Source of the DNA: Polaromonas sp. C04
GTDB taxonomy: Bacteria > Pseudomonadota > Gammaproteobacteria > Burkholderiales > Burkholderiaceae_C
Assembly (NCBI RefSeq): GCF_002002705.1
Contig: NZ_MUNS01000041.1
Location: forward strand, 62,001 to 126,000
Reading direction: 5' to 3'
Length of the DNA stretch: 64,000 bases
Position 1 is the stretch's first letter. Every line of letters begins with the position of its first letter. Made by a program: the position numbers and the translations under genes. Positions 62,667 through 64,000 of this stretch are shown one piece after another. The notes below the pieces were generated by a model, which was given only the letters and a program-made list of their open reading frames with translations, was not told the DNA's origin and made no database searches.

Positions 62667-64000
62667 TCAAGGTGCCTGGAGTAACGTCACCCGCTCTTCG
62701 CCCAGCATGTCGATGACCTTCACCGCTACCGTGGCGCCCGCAGGCGGGGCCGGCAATTCGTAGCGGCCCGTCACCAGATCCTGTTTGCGCGCGGGTACGT
62801 CAGCCAGCGCCACGTTGAACACCTCGCCGTCGTGGTTCGTGTCGATCAGCACACAATCCACCACGGCGCGCCAGTCGGGAATCTGCGCGCGGAAGATGCC
62901 CTCCTGCAGGTCCAGCCGCGCAATGATGCTGGGTGACACCACATCGTCGATCTGCACCACGAGTTTGTCGCCGTTGCGTGTTGCGCTGGCCCGCACCGAC
63001 ATCGGCTCGTGCTTGATGAAGCCGCCCGCCTTGCGGTCGGTGCGCAGCTCGATCAGGTGGATTTTGTTGATGGGCCGGTTGTGGTTGTAGTGCTCCACCC
63101 ACTCGCGTGCCTTGTGCTCCTGGCCCAGGCTGACGATCAGAATGTCGCGCTCTTCCTCGGGCCGGGTTTTGAGTTCGGCGCGCAGGGCTTCCAGGTCGAG
63201 CGGCGTAAGTGGGTGGTTCAGCGGAATGATCTTGGTCAGCATCTGCCCGCGCGTGCCGTCAAAGAACGGGTCGGTGCGCGTGCGCGTGATACCCAGATGC
63301 TCGCAGGCCAGCTCCACCGCCTCGTTGTGCTGGATCTGCAGGTCGTAGTCGTTCACGCGCCAGGTGCTGAAGGACAGCTGGCAGGGCGCGGGCGGCGCGT
63401 CGTCCTGCGCGACGAGTTCGCCTTGCCTGGTGTTGGCCAGTGCGGCCGCCTGCTCGCGCATCACGCCCTGCAGTCGTTTGGCCGTGGTCTGGATGGCGCC
63501 CTTGTTGATGTCGCAGCCAATCCAGCGGCGGCCGAGTTTTTGGGCCACGGCGGCCGTGGTGCCGGAGCCGATGAAGCAATCGAGCACGAGGTCGCCGGGG
63601 TTGGTGGAGGTGGCGATCAGCCGTTCCAGCAAGGTTTCTGGCTTCTGTGTCGGGTATTCAGAGCGTTCATCGGCCTGGCTGTTGACCGGGTTGATGTCGG
63701 TCCAGATGCTGCGAAGTGGGACACCTTCAGCTTCATCCAAGTAGCGAATCAGCTGTGGACGCTTTTGTTTGTCGCTCGGATACCAGATTCGTCCTTCTTC
63801 GTGAAGACGCTGCATTGTTTCTTTTGAATAACGCCAACCTTTTTCGGGTGGTGGATGACCCATCCAGTCGTAGGTCATGTTTGGGCGCGGATTGGGGCTG
63901 GTGATGTTGTCCAAACGATAGCGACGACCCGCAGCGTCCTTGCGTGCGTACTTGACCTCCAAGTAGTCTTCGCTATACGCATGGTATTGCTGGTTCCAGA
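62667..64000 (-). CDS. Type III-like site-specific DNA methyltransferase, 5' end beyond the window
   Basis: At least 444 codons, open to the window edge, so partial. The SAM motif is in LVLDCFIGSGTTAAVAQKLGRRWIGCDINKGAI; SEYPTQKPETLLERLIATSTNPGD precedes it and is the TQKP signature of beta-class (Mod-type) N6-adenine methyltransferases. The catalytic DPPY motif must lie further upstream, outside the window. The C-terminal ~250 residues form an extra region of unknown role. No restriction (res) gene follows; the next gene is an unrelated dehalogenase on the other strand. Confidence 0.85.
   Translation of the reverse strand, partial: WNQQYHAYSEDYLEVKYARKDAAGRRYRLDNITSPNPRPNMTYDWMGHPPPEKGWRYSKETMQRLHEEGRIWYPSDKQKRPQLIRYLDEAEGVPLRSIWTDINPVNSQADERSEYPTQKPETLLERLIATSTNPGDLVLDCFIGSGTTAAVAQKLGRRWIGCDINKGAIQTTAKRLQGVMREQAAALANTRQGELVAQDDAPPAPCQLSFSTWRVNDYDLQIQHNEAVELACEHLGITRTRTDPFFDGTRGQMLTKIIPLNHPLTPLDLEALRAELKTRPEEERDILIVSLGQEHKAREWVEHYNHNRPINKIHLIELRTDRKAGGFIKHEPMSVRASATRNGDKLVVQIDDVVSPSIIARLDLQEGIFRAQIPDWRAVVDCVLIDTNHDGEVFNVALADVPARKQDLVTGRYELPAPPAGATVAVKVIDMLGEERVTLLQAP

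Overview
The window looks like a chromosomal segment of a GC-rich betaproteobacterium, most probably Burkholderiales/Comamonadaceae (Polaromonas, Rhodoferax or Variovorax-like). This rests on the gene content: a narK1K2GHJI-ppiC cluster with NarXL, PhaM, a DUF3567 protein, a Bug-type binding protein, a TAXI-TRAP system and a short bifunctional PutA. I see no rRNA, tRNA, CRISPR array, transposase or prophage gene.

Layout. 1-1.3 kb: the 3' end of a probable hemN, a SafE/TauE-like membrane protein and a conserved hypothetical. 1.3-14.4 kb, minus strand: respiratory nitrate reduction. NarX senses nitrate/nitrite, NarL responds, NarK1 and NarK2 move nitrate and nitrite, NarGHI is the membrane nitrate reductase, NarJ is its chaperone, and a parvulin-type PPIase closes the set. 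An FNR-type box precedes narX. 14.5-17.8 kb: an Lrp-family regulator, then rsmI head-to-head with yraN-SIS-BON lipoprotein, a version of the enterobacterial yraL-N-O-P neighbourhood without lpoA. 17.9-21.8 kb: a beta-hydroxyacid dehydrogenase, pilU, pilT and yggS. 21.8-26.5 kb: a hypothetical protein and an Lrp regulator divergent from putA. 26.5-36.3 kb: a PAS-GGDEF-EAL protein, a TAXI-TRAP operon with DUF1850, and a single-chain biotin-dependent acyl-CoA carboxylase. 36.4-48.1 kb: housekeeping and catabolic genes (aminotransferase, DUF445, psd, two crotonases, purU, a ChaN-like lipoprotein, DUF3567, DUF3108, an IclR/FAH pair, HiPIP, marC). 48.2-52.1 kb: a probable copper-acquisition operon (DUF2946, TonB receptor, YcnI, PCuAC). 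52.2-64 kb: PhaM, a FIST protein, a Bug protein, a flavin monooxygenase with DUF2783, a second DUF2946-like/TonB receptor pair, EF-G, a type II haloacid dehalogenase and the 3' part of a type III DNA methyltransferase.

The most unusual signal is not a gene. Ten degenerate copies of a ~60-65 bp, comparatively AT-rich, partly palindromic element lie between 18.6 and 52.9 kb. Each has a left box (often GCTAC or CTAT, then 5-8 nt, then ATAGC), exactly 20 nt, then a GGGCT-like box. In most copies a (T/A)TTT box follows 8 nt later and the copy ends near TTGAA. Nine of the ten lie in frame inside protein-coding genes, in both orientations. Affected sites include a signal peptide (YcnI), a domain linker (carboxylase), a basic tail (PhaM) and three places in PutA. 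This resembles in principle the Rickettsia palindromic elements that insert into ORFs. A second, GC-rich family (two copies) sits between convergent genes, and a ~95-bp structured insertion interrupts yggS in frame.
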